A stretch of DNA of 64,000 bases from a virus: positions 1 to 64,000 of the IMG/VR virus record IMGVR_UViG_3300032246_001783. One strand, 5' to 3'. Numbering within the stretch: position 1 is the first letter of the stretch; each line of letters opens with the position of its first letter. Under the pieces are notes generated by a model. That model saw only the letters and a program-made list of their open reading frames with translations. It was not told where the DNA came from and did not search any database. A program made the translations under genes and the position numbers. Below, piece after piece: positions 21,424 through 29,333 of this stretch.

Positions 21424-22260
21424 TTAACTTCTGTATAGGGCTTTGTCAAAAGATCCGTAATAGGCAGGATTATCGTTATCCATATCAAGCAAACTTTGGT
21501 CAGGGATATGTTTTACTCTAATATAAGAATAAACTCCATTAAAGTTCATGTAATCTCGGCCGGAAAATCCGGTGTATACTCGAGAATCTATAACGCTATA
21601 ACTAGTATCCTGACTGGGGCTATTATCGAGTGTGCCCTCAATATATACTGTTCCCCTATAGGCAGATAGATAAAACGCTATGGTGTGTAAAGCGGTGTTG
21701 CCGTTAAACGCAGGATCTGCATAAATGTGTCCGCTCTTATGCTCGTATTTTAATAGTTTGTCATTCCAGTGCTTGGTGAATGCAGATATTACCACACTAT
21801 CCTGTAGAACCGGATAAACTTCATTGGTCAAATGCAGTGTTCCTGCCATTCCATAATAGGTGTTAGAATATGTGGGCAAATATGTGCCGTCCGAGTCTAA
21901 CAGTTTGATAGTAAACTGATAACTGGATCTATCTAAGTCTAATGTATCACTTTCGTTCAAAGTTAATAATGCCAATCCCTTAGTAGAGGTAGTTGCTGTA
22001 TCTAGTATTTCAAGTTCTTTTTCCACCATTAGTCTACGATTAACTGCGTCAAACATGCTGAATACAAAGGTTTGAGTATTATAAATTCTAATCTTTTTTT
22101 GATCACTGTTTTTAAACTGTATTCGAACTTGATTTTTGATGCCTTTTTGAATTTTAAGGTCTCTCTGATACATAACCTGGTTAACTCCTCTTACGGTAGC
22201 ATCCAAATCTAATGTTACATTTATTACATTGGCGTATAAATAGATTGGTAAATTTTGCAT
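21424..22260 (-). CDS. Probable virion structural protein, 278 aa
   Basis: Almost all beta-strand in appearance, with many Tyr and Thr (begins MQNLPIYLYANVINVTLDLD). The start is set by the late box exactly 5 nt upstream (22266-22271). Proteins with a RDLKIQKGIKNQVRIQFKN-like segment recur in T4-like cyanophages as structural proteins (recollection). It sits among replication genes but is late-expressed. A tail or capsid decoration role is inferred. Confidence 0.75.
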   Translation of the reverse strand: MQNLPIYLYANVINVTLDLDATVRGVNQVMYQRDLKIQKGIKNQVRIQFKNSDQKKIRIYNTQTFVFSMFDAVNRRLMVEKELEILDTATTSTKGLALLTLNESDTLDLDRSSYQFTIKLLDSDGTYLPTYSNTYYGMAGTLHLTNEVYPVLQDSVVISAFTKHWNDKLLKYEHKSGHIYADPAFNGNTALHTIAFYLSAYRGTVYIEGTLDNSPSQDTSYSVIDSRVYTGFSGRDYMNFNGVYSYIRVKHIPDQSLLDMDNDNPAYYGSFDKALYRS

Positions 22261-22265
22261 GTTAG

Positions 22266-22271
22266 TATTTA
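22266..22271 (-). promoter_or_regulatory. T4-late-like promoter box (minus)
   Basis: AATAAATA on the minus strand, 5 nt before the ATG at 22260. Confidence 0.75.
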
Positions 22272-22281
22272 TTTTAACGAG

Positions 22282-22659
22282 ATGAGAGAACAGTTCCAGG
22301 AAAATTTCCCATTTATTTCATGTGTTAAATCCAATGACAAGGAATATGTTGGCATCATTATAAATTTTGATGAACACATTGCTAGTATGTATGATTTATC
22401 CATGATTACTGTCGATAATCAGCGGAAAATTTTTCTAGAAATGGGAGAAATTTGGTGGTGGGAAAGTAATAGAAAAATCCCCATAAATATTTTCCTAAAG
22501 GCCGAAATGCAAATATTTCGTAGTTTTATCAAAACTTTTAATTCTAAAGATGTAGAATTAATATTCGGGCCTAGTGTTAATTTAAGCGAAATCGCTGAAA
22601 AACGAATTAAAAGAAAGTCAATACAACTGGTCAGATCTGTTAAAAGTTCCCGAGGCTGA
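22282..22659 (+). CDS. Hypothetical protein, 125 aa
   Basis: Start at ATG 22282 (MREQFQENFPFISCVKSND); an in-frame TTG at 22255 is unlikely. Mixed alpha/beta, with EMGEIWWWESNRKIPINIF at about residues 53-71. The pattern SIxVYDF-like strand then EWWWESNR is seen in unnamed genes of T4-like phages (recollection). Divergent from the structural gene, convergent with the DnaE-like gene (20-nt overlap). Confidence 0.75.
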   Translation: MREQFQENFPFISCVKSNDKEYVGIIINFDEHIASMYDLSMITVDNQRKIFLEMGEIWWWESNRKIPINIFLKAEMQIFRSFIKTFNSKDVELIFGPSVNLSEIAEKRIKRKSIQLVRSVKSSRG

Positions 22660-23215
22660 TCTTTTCACATAGTAAGTTCATGTGAACAACCACTAGCATG
22701 GCATAAGAAAAACTATGCGACTTTTTAAAAAAGTATTCATCTGTATCGGGTTTGACCCAGATTTCATTTAAAATAGTGTTCCAGTCTTGTCCAATTAGAT
22801 ATCTTTTAGCAGGCCTGATCATGGCTAATACCGCTGCCAGTTGCTCTATACTTTTAGGTTTCATTTGTCTAAGCACACCGCCATGGCCGTTTACATGAAA
22901 CAATAAATCAGTAAAATCATCTTGTTCTAACAAGTCCCATAAAGGTTCTCTGTTCATCAATTCTATCAGATGATTTTCATCTTTGATATCTTTGTAGACG
23001 CTGACATTAAGAAAATCAATCTTAAAATATCCACGATTTTCTGCTGTTTTATAATCAAAACTAGCAGCACCTGTGAGTGGATTTAGAGGAATCTCATGAC
23101 AATACACCCCTGTGTTATGTTTTTTAAAACCTTGTTTATCTCGAATAGCGGCAGGAACATGCCTGATAAGATTCAATATCTGTTGTCTGTCAGGAAAATC
23201 TATATCAATGTCCAT
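22640..23215 (-). CDS. Short DnaE-like protein, 191 aa
   Basis: Begins MDIDIDFPDRQQIL, matching the DnaE (Pol III alpha) motif PDxDxDF that carries two catalytic Asp residues. Later MKPKSIEQLAAVLAMIRPAK resembles the DnaE finger segment (K-P-x-S-x5-A-x4-RP), and SHSFSYAMLVVVHMNLL resembles DnaE SHAxAYxxxxYxxAYLK. It is far shorter than DnaE (over 1000 aa), with PHP, thumb and beta-binding parts absent. Either a residual polymerase-derived fold with a new role or a minimal binding module. Overlaps the heptose-kinase gene by 16 nt. Confidence 0.75.
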   Translation of the reverse strand: MDIDIDFPDRQQILNLIRHVPAAIRDKQGFKKHNTGVYCHEIPLNPLTGAASFDYKTAENRGYFKIDFLNVSVYKDIKDENHLIELMNREPLWDLLEQDDFTDLLFHVNGHGGVLRQMKPKSIEQLAAVLAMIRPAKRYLIGQDWNTILNEIWVKPDTDEYFFKKSHSFSYAMLVVVHMNLLCEKISLGNF

Positions 23216-24027
23216 TGTTTTTCTTTATATTCGAGATTGACTAAACCGTATAATTCATCATAAGTGGGGGCATAATTTCCACGATGTTGCACAGTTATAC
23301 CGGCGGCTGCATTAGCGAACATTATAGCAATTTCTATGTCTTCTGTAAAGAGATACTGAGTTACAAGGGCTGCTAAAAACGTATCCCCACATCCACAAAC
23401 ATCCATAACTTCCACCTGTTTGGTCGGAAATATTCGTTCGTCATCTAATTGTTTGAGCATTGCACCATCACTGCCCAGTGTAACAATTAAATTATCGGGC
23501 ATACTGAGTCCATTGTTAAATTCAGTTTCATTAATTTTGATATAAACGTGATCACCTTTAAACTTAGCAAGATCACGTTTCTTAGTATCGATAAAGACAG
23601 ATCCTGTTGCAGAATCGATAAGATACTGAATGTTTTCGTAACTCAAAAATCCTTTGTTATAATCAGAGATAACTATTGCATCATATTGACCTAGATCAAG
23701 AGCAGTGGTCCCATCCCATTGACTGATATCTTTTTCAGAATCGACTCTTAGTAGATGCTGATTGGATCTCTTATCGATATATCTAGTTTTTGTTATCAGT
23801 TCAGTATTGTGCACAAACTCACAGTTCAGGCCTAAATTTTTAAAATTAGCATGGACATTAGAGGACATGCCCGGTAACTTATATTCTTCTACAATCTTGA
23901 TCACAGGAACAGGTGCTTCAGGACTAAGCCTATCCACTGTTCCTATTTTGTATTCGTCGATACAACTATCGCCTATCAATAATACTTTGAATTTTTTGTG
24001 TGGTTGAATATTTTTCAAGTCTGTCAT
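23200..24027 (-). CDS. HldE kinase-domain homologue (PfkB family)
   Basis: 275-aa sugar kinase. GDSCIDEYKIGTVDRLSPEAPVPV at about residues 18-41 matches HldE domain I, D-beta-D-heptose 7-phosphate kinase. The PfkB signature near the C-terminus is DVCGCGDTFLAAL, with the usual GAGD changed to GCGD; the catalytic Asp is kept. Compared with E. coli HldE domain I (about 318 aa) an internal segment after LGLNCEFVHN is missing. Expected to make heptose 1,7-bisphosphate. Overlaps the adenylyltransferase gene by 62 nt. Confidence 0.85.
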   Translation of the reverse strand: MTDLKNIQPHKKFKVLLIGDSCIDEYKIGTVDRLSPEAPVPVIKIVEEYKLPGMSSNVHANFKNLGLNCEFVHNTELITKTRYIDKRSNQHLLRVDSEKDISQWDGTTALDLGQYDAIVISDYNKGFLSYENIQYLIDSATGSVFIDTKKRDLAKFKGDHVYIKINETEFNNGLSMPDNLIVTLGSDGAMLKQLDDERIFPTKQVEVMDVCGCGDTFLAALVTQYLFTEDIEIAIMFANAAAGITVQHRGNYAPTYDELYGLVNLEYKEKQWTLI

Positions 24028-24370
24028 AGAATTCTATCCTTTTACAATATTCAGATCCTATAATCGGTTTGCCTCGATAATCACTGCCTTTGATCATTAG
24101 ATCGGGTTGATAATTTTTTATATAATCTGTTAACTCTTGGTCCGAGTCGAATATATCAACTCTGTCCACTGATTTCAGTGCGGCTAAAAAATAGCATCTT
24201 TCATATTCTGTGTTAACTGGTCTATTCCAGCCTTTTAATTCTCGTATTCGTCTATCACTGTCAATTAACACATAGACGTAAGATCCTGGCCAGGATTTTG
24301 CGTATTCTAATAATTTTAAATGTCCAAGGTGTAATATGTCAAATGATCCGTTAACTACAATTTTCATCAT
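23966..24370 (-). CDS. HldE adenylyltransferase-domain homologue
   Basis: 134-aa cytidylyltransferase-like nucleotidyltransferase with the HxGH motif in NGSFDILHLGHLKLLEYA (residues 8-25), then ELKGWNRPVN and LKSVDRVDIF as in HldE domain II. In bacteria this domain joins ADP to heptose 1-phosphate. In E. coli both domains form one protein, kinase first; here they are separate genes with the adenylyltransferase first. Shares ATGA with the epimerase gene upstream. Glycerol-3-phosphate or other nucleotidyltransferase specificity cannot be excluded. Confidence 0.85.
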   Translation of the reverse strand: MMKIVVNGSFDILHLGHLKLLEYAKSWPGSYVYVLIDSDRRIRELKGWNRPVNTEYERCYFLAALKSVDRVDIFDSDQELTDYIKNYQPDLMIKGSDYRGKPIIGSEYCKRIEFYDRLEKYSTTQKIQSIIDRR

Positions 24371-25137
24371 ATGCTATAGTGTTTTTTTAATTTAGTAGTA
24401 TCAGCACAAGTATATGTTTGATATTGGTCCTTTAAATTATCGGGCATGGGTATATATTCGATTACTGCATCATATTCTTTGGCAATATCTTCGGCAACTT
24501 TTTGAAATGATCTCGGGCGCCCTGTACCTACATTCCATATACCTGATTCCCATACATTGAAAAAAGTTTTATGCACATCAATTACAGTTTCTACAGGTAC
24601 AAAATCTCTAAAATATTGATCAGAATTTTCAAATAGTTTGATCACACCAGTTTCTCGTGCTTGTTTTTCAAACTTATGATAAGGACTGGCCTGATCTCCT
24701 TTGTGATCTTCATGTGGGCCATATACATTAAAGTACCTAAATCCCTGTATATAGATTCCTTTCCAGGTACGACTACAAACATATCTCTCAAATAAATATT
24801 TGCTCCAGGCATAGGGACTTTGCGGACTTACCGGAGCGTTTTCAGAAAAATTTTGTGTCAGACCATATACACTGGCACTGCTTGCGTATTGAAAATTAAC
24901 CTGCCAAAGCCAGCATTCATTGAGTAACCAACAACTAAAATCGTAATTTTGTTGCATGATCATCTCAACGTTTTTTTCAGTAGTAGAACTGTTAGCACCT
25001 AGGTGAATGACCCAGTCTAACCCTCGAACATTTGGCAGAGCATCTCCCCATTCATGAAAAGTTAGATCATGATTCGCCAAATGTTCGGTCATATTTCGGC
25101 CAATAAATCCTCGATGGCCTGTAATTAAAATCTTCAT
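24367..25137 (-). CDS. HldD-like NAD(P)-dependent sugar epimerase
   Basis: 256-aa extended-SDR protein: GHRGFIG (residues 7-13) is the Rossmann glycine motif; ASSASVYG and YAWSK give the Ser and Tyr-x3-Lys catalytic residues; RYFNVYGPHE is typical of sugar epimerases; RDFVPVETV and WNVGTGRPRSF follow as in HldD (ADP-L-glycero-D-manno-heptose 6-epimerase). Somewhat shorter than E. coli HldD (310 aa). Coupled by ATGA junctions to the adenylyltransferase and the cupin. Confidence 0.87.
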   Translation of the reverse strand: MKILITGHRGFIGRNMTEHLANHDLTFHEWGDALPNVRGLDWVIHLGANSSTTEKNVEMIMQQNYDFSCWLLNECWLWQVNFQYASSASVYGLTQNFSENAPVSPQSPYAWSKYLFERYVCSRTWKGIYIQGFRYFNVYGPHEDHKGDQASPYHKFEKQARETGVIKLFENSDQYFRDFVPVETVIDVHKTFFNVWESGIWNVGTGRPRSFQKVAEDIAKEYDAVIEYIPMPDNLKDQYQTYTCADTTKLKKHYSI

Positions 25138-25490
25138 TTTTGACTATCACCCTTGGCCACTCGATAATTGTCTTCTACGCTGTCAGGAGTGCTAACTTCA
25201 ATAATTGTACCTTCTACAAGACAGATAATCTGATGAGGAAACAAAGGTTCATTTCTCCAAGTATCGCCTGCTCTTAGAATACGACTATCTTGAGATGCAT
25301 CTTTAGTATTAATCCATCGAACTTCAAATCTTCCATCGAGAACGTACCAAGTTTCATCTTTTTCTGCGTGAAAGTGCATACTAAATCGAGCACCGGTGTT
25401 AAACTTTAGCAGTTTTCCGCAATATTTTTCATTAGTAGCCCAAATTAGTTCGTGTCCCCAGCCCTTCTCTACAAACCCCTCTAATCTCAT
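25134..25490 (-). CDS. Cupin (mannose-6-phosphate isomerase type II-like)
   Basis: 118-aa single cupin domain. KGWGHELIWATNEKYCGKLL at about 9-28, then FSMHFHAEKDETWYVLDG (about 37-54) gives the metal-binding HxH...E motif, and a second motif FPHQI lies near 89. This matches the C-terminal isomerase half of GDP-mannose pyrophosphorylase/isomerases and small sugar cupins. First gene of the heptose cassette; may isomerise or bind the precursor sugar. The isomerase GmhA and phosphatase GmhB are not seen. Confidence 0.82.
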   Translation of the reverse strand: MRLEGFVEKGWGHELIWATNEKYCGKLLKFNTGARFSMHFHAEKDETWYVLDGRFEVRWINTKDASQDSRILRAGDTWRNEPLFPHQIICLVEGTIIEVSTPDSVEDNYRVAKGDSQK

Positions 25491-25504
25491 AATTTTCCTT
25501 CAAA

Positions 25505-25723
25505 CTAACAAAAGGTCAATATAAATATCATTTCTTTTTTCTTATCACTGATGTTTACTGACCAATAATCTTTTATTAAATGTCCTTTAGGATTATAATC
25601 TGTTCCGGCACTTACAACCCAACCTTCTCCGATTATACTGATCCAATCGTCTTTGATTTTTGGTCCAACATTTTTTGTTAACCAATTGATTATTAATTCA
25701 AAGTCTTGTTCAACCCTTATCAT
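25505..25723 (-). CDS. Hypothetical protein, 72 aa
   Basis: Begins MIRVEQDFELIINWLTKNVG and has a Trp/Gly-rich centre. Its ATG overlaps the stop of the 28-aa gene upstream (ATGA). Unrecognised. Confidence 0.68.
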   Translation of the reverse strand: MIRVEQDFELIINWLTKNVGPKIKDDWISIIGEGWVVSAGTDYNPKGHLIKDYWSVNISDKKKEMIFILTFC

Positions 25724-25806
25724 TTATTATTTTCAATATAAATCCCGTACTTATAATAGTACACTTTTTCACTATACCATTTCCACCAACTAAAGATTTT
25801 TTTCAT
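25720..25806 (-). CDS. 28-aa aromatic micropeptide
   Basis: ATG AAA AAA start at 25806. The product begins MKKIFSWWKWYSEKVYYYKY: three Trp and seven Tyr in 28 residues, and basic. Its ATG overlaps the TGA of the zinc-finger gene upstream and its TGA overlaps the ATG of the 72-aa gene downstream. Both junctions are ATGA, so it fills the only gap in this operon exactly. Likely membrane-associated; function unknown. Confidence 0.68.
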   Translation of the reverse strand: MKKIFSWWKWYSEKVYYYKYGIYIENNK

Positions 25807-26519
25807 TTTATATTAATCTCTTTTAAAATTTCTAGCACTAGGGCTACATCAGCAGGAAATTCTTTAAACTTCTTCAACCAATATTTAACATCAAAGGCCG
25901 GAGCAATCAAAGAGAGTTGTTCATCACTCATTTTGTCAATCATTATTTTTGCCTGATTACTATTAAGTATAACCCAGCAACTAATTTTTCCATTTAAAAT
26001 ATCATGCACTGCACGATTGAGACTAACATAATCAAAATAGTGCTCGTATTGTGATTTGTGCTCTTCAGCCCACTCCATCATGGTTTGTATTGTTCTTTGC
26101 ACCGCAGATTCAACCGGCTCAATTTTGATCATTTCGAAAAGATACTGTTCATACAGTTCATCCCTACACCAATGATCTAATTTAACACCACTCTTGATTA
26201 CATAGTCAACAAACCTATCAGGATATAATGGGTTAACATTATTAATAAAACTTCCGAATTTAACAAATGCATTATAATATGAACTATCTGCAAATTCGTC
26301 ATAGGTTTTTTGTTTTTTAGATTTTTGAGTTAACTGCCAAAATCTATTAAATGCTAAAAAACCCGCTTGTACTCGTTTCTCGTCTTTTTGTAGTGCACGA
26401 CGTTTTCTTTCGCACATGTGGCTAAATAAAGTACGAGAGGACATAAATTTTTTACGACAATGAACGCACTCATTCGGCTGATCTAACAATCCTACATCAT
26501 AGTTTAGGGATTTCTTCAT
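25803..26519 (-). CDS. C2H2-finger-containing protein, 238 aa
   Basis: N-terminal zinc finger CVHCRKKFMSSRTLFSHMC (about residues 18-36: C-x2-C...H-x-C), then a basic helix and a long helical domain. This layout is frequent in T4-like environmental phages without an assigned role (recollection). It lies in the replication operon between the gp62-like gene side and the sugar cassette. DNA or RNA binding is likely. Confidence 0.78.
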   Translation of the reverse strand: MKKSLNYDVGLLDQPNECVHCRKKFMSSRTLFSHMCERKRRALQKDEKRVQAGFLAFNRFWQLTQKSKKQKTYDEFADSSYYNAFVKFGSFINNVNPLYPDRFVDYVIKSGVKLDHWCRDELYEQYLFEMIKIEPVESAVQRTIQTMMEWAEEHKSQYEHYFDYVSLNRAVHDILNGKISCWVILNSNQAKIMIDKMSDEQLSLIAPAFDVKYWLKKFKEFPADVALVLEILKEINIK

Positions 26520-26542
26520 TTAAACTAAAACAATTAATTTAA

Positions 26543-26830
26543 TCATTCTGCAGGTTCGTAAGTTGCTTCAAAAATATCTGGCTTACAGGCATAGAATTCG
26601 CCCTGTACGCCTTTGATAATCCAATCGCCCTCTGTGGCAATATGTTTTACTGTTAAGTGGACGCCATCTTCTAGTGTGCCAATTTCTGCTTCGCCCTTGG
26701 CAGTAGGATGGCGAGCTTTACTAAAATTGCCCAATGCCTTGCCGCAAAATTGCTGAAGTTCATAAATGCCACGTTCACTATATTCAAATTGAATTGCCTC
26801 AATTACCACTGGCTTTTTTCTAAATTTCAT
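26543..26830 (-). CDS. Conserved-type small phage protein, 95 aa
   Basis: Begins MKFRKKPVVIEAIQFEYSER and ends near GDWIIKGVQGEFYACKPDIF (about residues 70-89). This MKxRKKPVVIEA...GDWIIKGV...CKPDIF frame is common in many tailed phages and prophages as a protein of unknown function. ATGA overlap with the gp62-like gene upstream. Confidence 0.85.
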   Translation of the reverse strand: MKFRKKPVVIEAIQFEYSERGIYELQQFCGKALGNFSKARHPTAKGEAEIGTLEDGVHLTVKHIATEGDWIIKGVQGEFYACKPDIFEATYEPAE

Positions 26831-27291
26831 TCATATTCCTTACGTTGTGCTTTATCAAATCCCATATTATCAAAAAGATCTTCAATATCTTTTTTTGACA
26901 TTGTGCTGGCTAAAAATTTTACATCTTCCATTTTCATAGCAGGATAAATTTCTGCCAAAAGTTTTTCAATTTTGTTCGCCTTCTGTTTTTTTCCCGATGC
27001 CAGATATGGATGATAAACCGGAATCCCAGCACCGATACCAGCAAATAATTTCCAAAGAAGTGCTTTGTGATTTTTACTCAATACCCAATGATCTTTATTG
27101 ACTAGTTCGTTAGTTTGCTCAAGAAACCATTCTTGTAGTTCGCGATCTCCTTGTACATTCGAAGTATATCTCATCAAGATATAAGGGCTAAATGCTTTTT
27201 TTTCTTCGTCGGTGAGATTTTCATAAAAGTCATATTCGCGAGCATCTACTGCTTTCAGTTCACGTTTAATGTCTAATTTTGCAGCAGCCAT
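26827..27291 (-). CDS. 62: Clamp-loader small subunit, gp62-like
   Basis: 154 aa from ATG 27291 (MAAAKLDIKRELKAVDAREY). The FSPYILMRYTSNV stretch and the NHKALLWKLFAGIG region resemble gp62 of cyanophage-type T4-like viruses (recollection), and the length is close to T4 gp62 (187 aa). gp62 works with gp44 to load the sliding clamp gp45; neither gp44 nor gp45 is seen in the window, so the gene is displaced from the usual 45-44-62 order. Coding potential certain, the name less so. Confidence 0.65.
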   Translation of the reverse strand: MAAAKLDIKRELKAVDAREYDFYENLTDEEKKAFSPYILMRYTSNVQGDRELQEWFLEQTNELVNKDHWVLSKNHKALLWKLFAGIGAGIPVYHPYLASGKKQKANKIEKLLAEIYPAMKMEDVKFLASTMSKKDIEDLFDNMGFDKAQRKEYE

Positions 27292-27293
27292 TA

Positions 27294-27797
27294 TTACCAA
27301 GCCTTAGTATAATCAATCAATTCATTTTGTCTACTAACTTCTTTGACAAAATATGCACATGTGGGTTTGTCCCCTGAATGTAACGGTGTGCATAAAAGTT
27401 GTCCCGGTTTCATTTTTGGAAAATACCATTTAACATCTTGATAAACATCTATGATATCGATGTCCAAGAATTCCGGTTTAAAACTTGACAATGGATTAAA
27501 ACAGAAAGTTCGAAAACCCCGATCATTGAGACTGGTTAGGGGTAGGACTTCCATTTCCGGTCCTTCAGGATCTCCTACTACAGTACACCAATCAAGCGGC
27601 ATGGAAATTTCGTATTCGCCAATTTTTAATACCGCAGCCGGGCCAGTGAAACTTTCTAAGAAAATTAAGGGAATAAAAAAGTAGTCTGGATTTTGATGGT
27701 CACTATTATCCAATATAGAGAATCTAAAATCTTCGTCGATCTCCTCTGGAAGGTCATTAAGATAGAATGTCGTGTTCTCTAGAGTTAAAATTTGCAT
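27294..27797 (-). CDS. Hypothetical protein, 167 aa
   Basis: Beta-rich acidic protein with a conserved-looking SMPLDWCTVVGDPEGPEMEV (about residues 68-87) and LTSLNDRGFRTFCFNPLSSF (about 90-110). A recurring unnamed protein next to gp62 or uvsW in T4-like phages (recollection). Ends 2 nt before the gp62-like start. Role unknown; its location suggests replication. Confidence 0.78.
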   Translation of the reverse strand: MQILTLENTTFYLNDLPEEIDEDFRFSILDNSDHQNPDYFFIPLIFLESFTGPAAVLKIGEYEISMPLDWCTVVGDPEGPEMEVLPLTSLNDRGFRTFCFNPLSSFKPEFLDIDIIDVYQDVKWYFPKMKPGQLLCTPLHSGDKPTCAYFVKEVSRQNELIDYTKAW

Positions 27798-27878
27798 TAA
27801 TACTTTACCTTTTCTTACAGAATTTTATATCATTATATGATACAGTTTCTTGATAAAAAATACAACGCTCTTGTATCA

Positions 27879-29333
27879 TTATTGATATTTTACTTTCTGA
27901 ATTGAGAAATCGTATTTGGCGTCTTTATAAAATTTCTTTCTATCAGTGAGGTGTCGTTTAGCATACTTAGTTGATGCAGTTAAGTCCCATATCTGAACAA
28001 AGTCTTTATCGTCTGCCTTTCTAATTCCTCGTCCGATACTTTGAATTACTCTAACAAAACTTTTGCCGGCTTCAAGTAAAACTAAATTAAAAATTCTTGG
28101 GATATTAATTCCCACTGCAGCCACGCCATATGTAGCCACAATAATTTTGTTGTCAGCCGTTTTAATTTCGTCGTATTCTTCTTTTCTATCTTTAGTTTTG
28201 ACAGCACCCGAAATAAAAACGCTATCGGGAATTGCTTCAGTAATCAATCTTCCAGATTCAATCCTGTCTACTAATACCAAGGTGTTTCCTGAAAGAGAAA
28301 TTTCTTTAATTAAATTAGAAATCCATGCCATCCGATCACTATCAGTGACTAAAAATTTTAATTCCTCGGCGTAACTACTAAATTCCTTCCACTCGGCTGT
28401 TTGTACAACATTTACGTGGCATTCACTGAGTACGCCTTTTTCTTGAAGTTCATGTGCAGCCACTCGATTTACTACTTCTCCAAGACTAGCACGTATAGTT
28501 TGAAATTCATGATCAGCTTTTGGCACAGTTCCAGTCAATCCCCATCTAATAGGAGCGTGACAAATATTTTGAGTCAACAATTTTTTAAGAACATCTGCCT
28601 TGGCCATATGTACCTCATCTACCATTACGGTCTGAACTCCGTCGAGGAATTCTGCTAGAGACAAAGTATCAGAATCATCATGGGATTTTTTCTCTAAAAT
28701 ATTCAAACTTTGCCATGTACAAATAATATGAGTAGACCCTAGTTCTTTTCTGTCCCCATAATATACTCCGACGTCTAAACCCACATTGATAAAATCTTCT
28801 TCTGTTTGCTCAACTAAACTTTTATTGGGAACAATGGTTATCGTTCGACCATATTTTTCACAAATTTTTGCCAAAGTAGCAGTAGTAATAGTCTTTCCGA
28901 ATCCGGTAGCAATTTCTTGTATACATTGAGGATTTTCTAAAAATTTATTGATCACTTCAACTTGATCATCTCGTAGTCTAATTGGTTGGCCAGCAAATCG
29001 ATGTCCTTGTGGCCAGCAATTTTCTCCCCAAAAATCCTCCGAAATTTTAGGAAATTTCAAATTTGTAGGATTTCTAAGATCTTCTAATTCAATATAATAA
29101 TTTTTGCTTTCTAAAAAATCTAAAACTTGTGGTAGCATGGACAAGTACGTAGTTCCACCGATGCCAAAAAAACTCACAGTACCATCCCAACGACCTAATT
29201 TATACGCAGGGCGGTATCTTGCAGTAGGATCCTCGTACTTAAATTTCTTTACCAAGGCTTTCCTTGCATCAAGATCTAAATTTGATATTTTTACATTAAC
29301 TTCGTCGAGTATGGTAATCTTACAAGAAGGCAA
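27879..29333 (-). CDS. uvsW: RNA-DNA and DNA helicase UvsW
   Basis: 484-aa superfamily 2 helicase. Walker A ATGFGKT is at 142-148, the DEAD-box variant DEVH lies in VMVDEVHMAKAD near 236-247, and motif VI is QSIGRGIRKADD near 434-445. The N-terminal domain of about 110 residues is as in T4 UvsW (587 aa in total with a longer form). UvsW unwinds branched DNA and R-loops and helps switch from origin-dependent to recombination-dependent replication. Overlaps the 392-aa gene upstream. Confidence 0.93.
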   Translation of the reverse strand: MPSCKITILDEVNVKISNLDLDARKALVKKFKYEDPTARYRPAYKLGRWDGTVSFFGIGGTTYLSMLPQVLDFLESKNYYIELEDLRNPTNLKFPKISEDFWGENCWPQGHRFAGQPIRLRDDQVEVINKFLENPQCIQEIATGFGKTITTATLAKICEKYGRTITIVPNKSLVEQTEEDFINVGLDVGVYYGDRKELGSTHIICTWQSLNILEKKSHDDSDTLSLAEFLDGVQTVMVDEVHMAKADVLKKLLTQNICHAPIRWGLTGTVPKADHEFQTIRASLGEVVNRVAAHELQEKGVLSECHVNVVQTAEWKEFSSYAEELKFLVTDSDRMAWISNLIKEISLSGNTLVLVDRIESGRLITEAIPDSVFISGAVKTKDRKEEYDEIKTADNKIIVATYGVAAVGINIPRIFNLVLLEAGKSFVRVIQSIGRGIRKADDKDFVQIWDLTASTKYAKRHLTDRKKFYKDAKYDFSIQKVKYQ

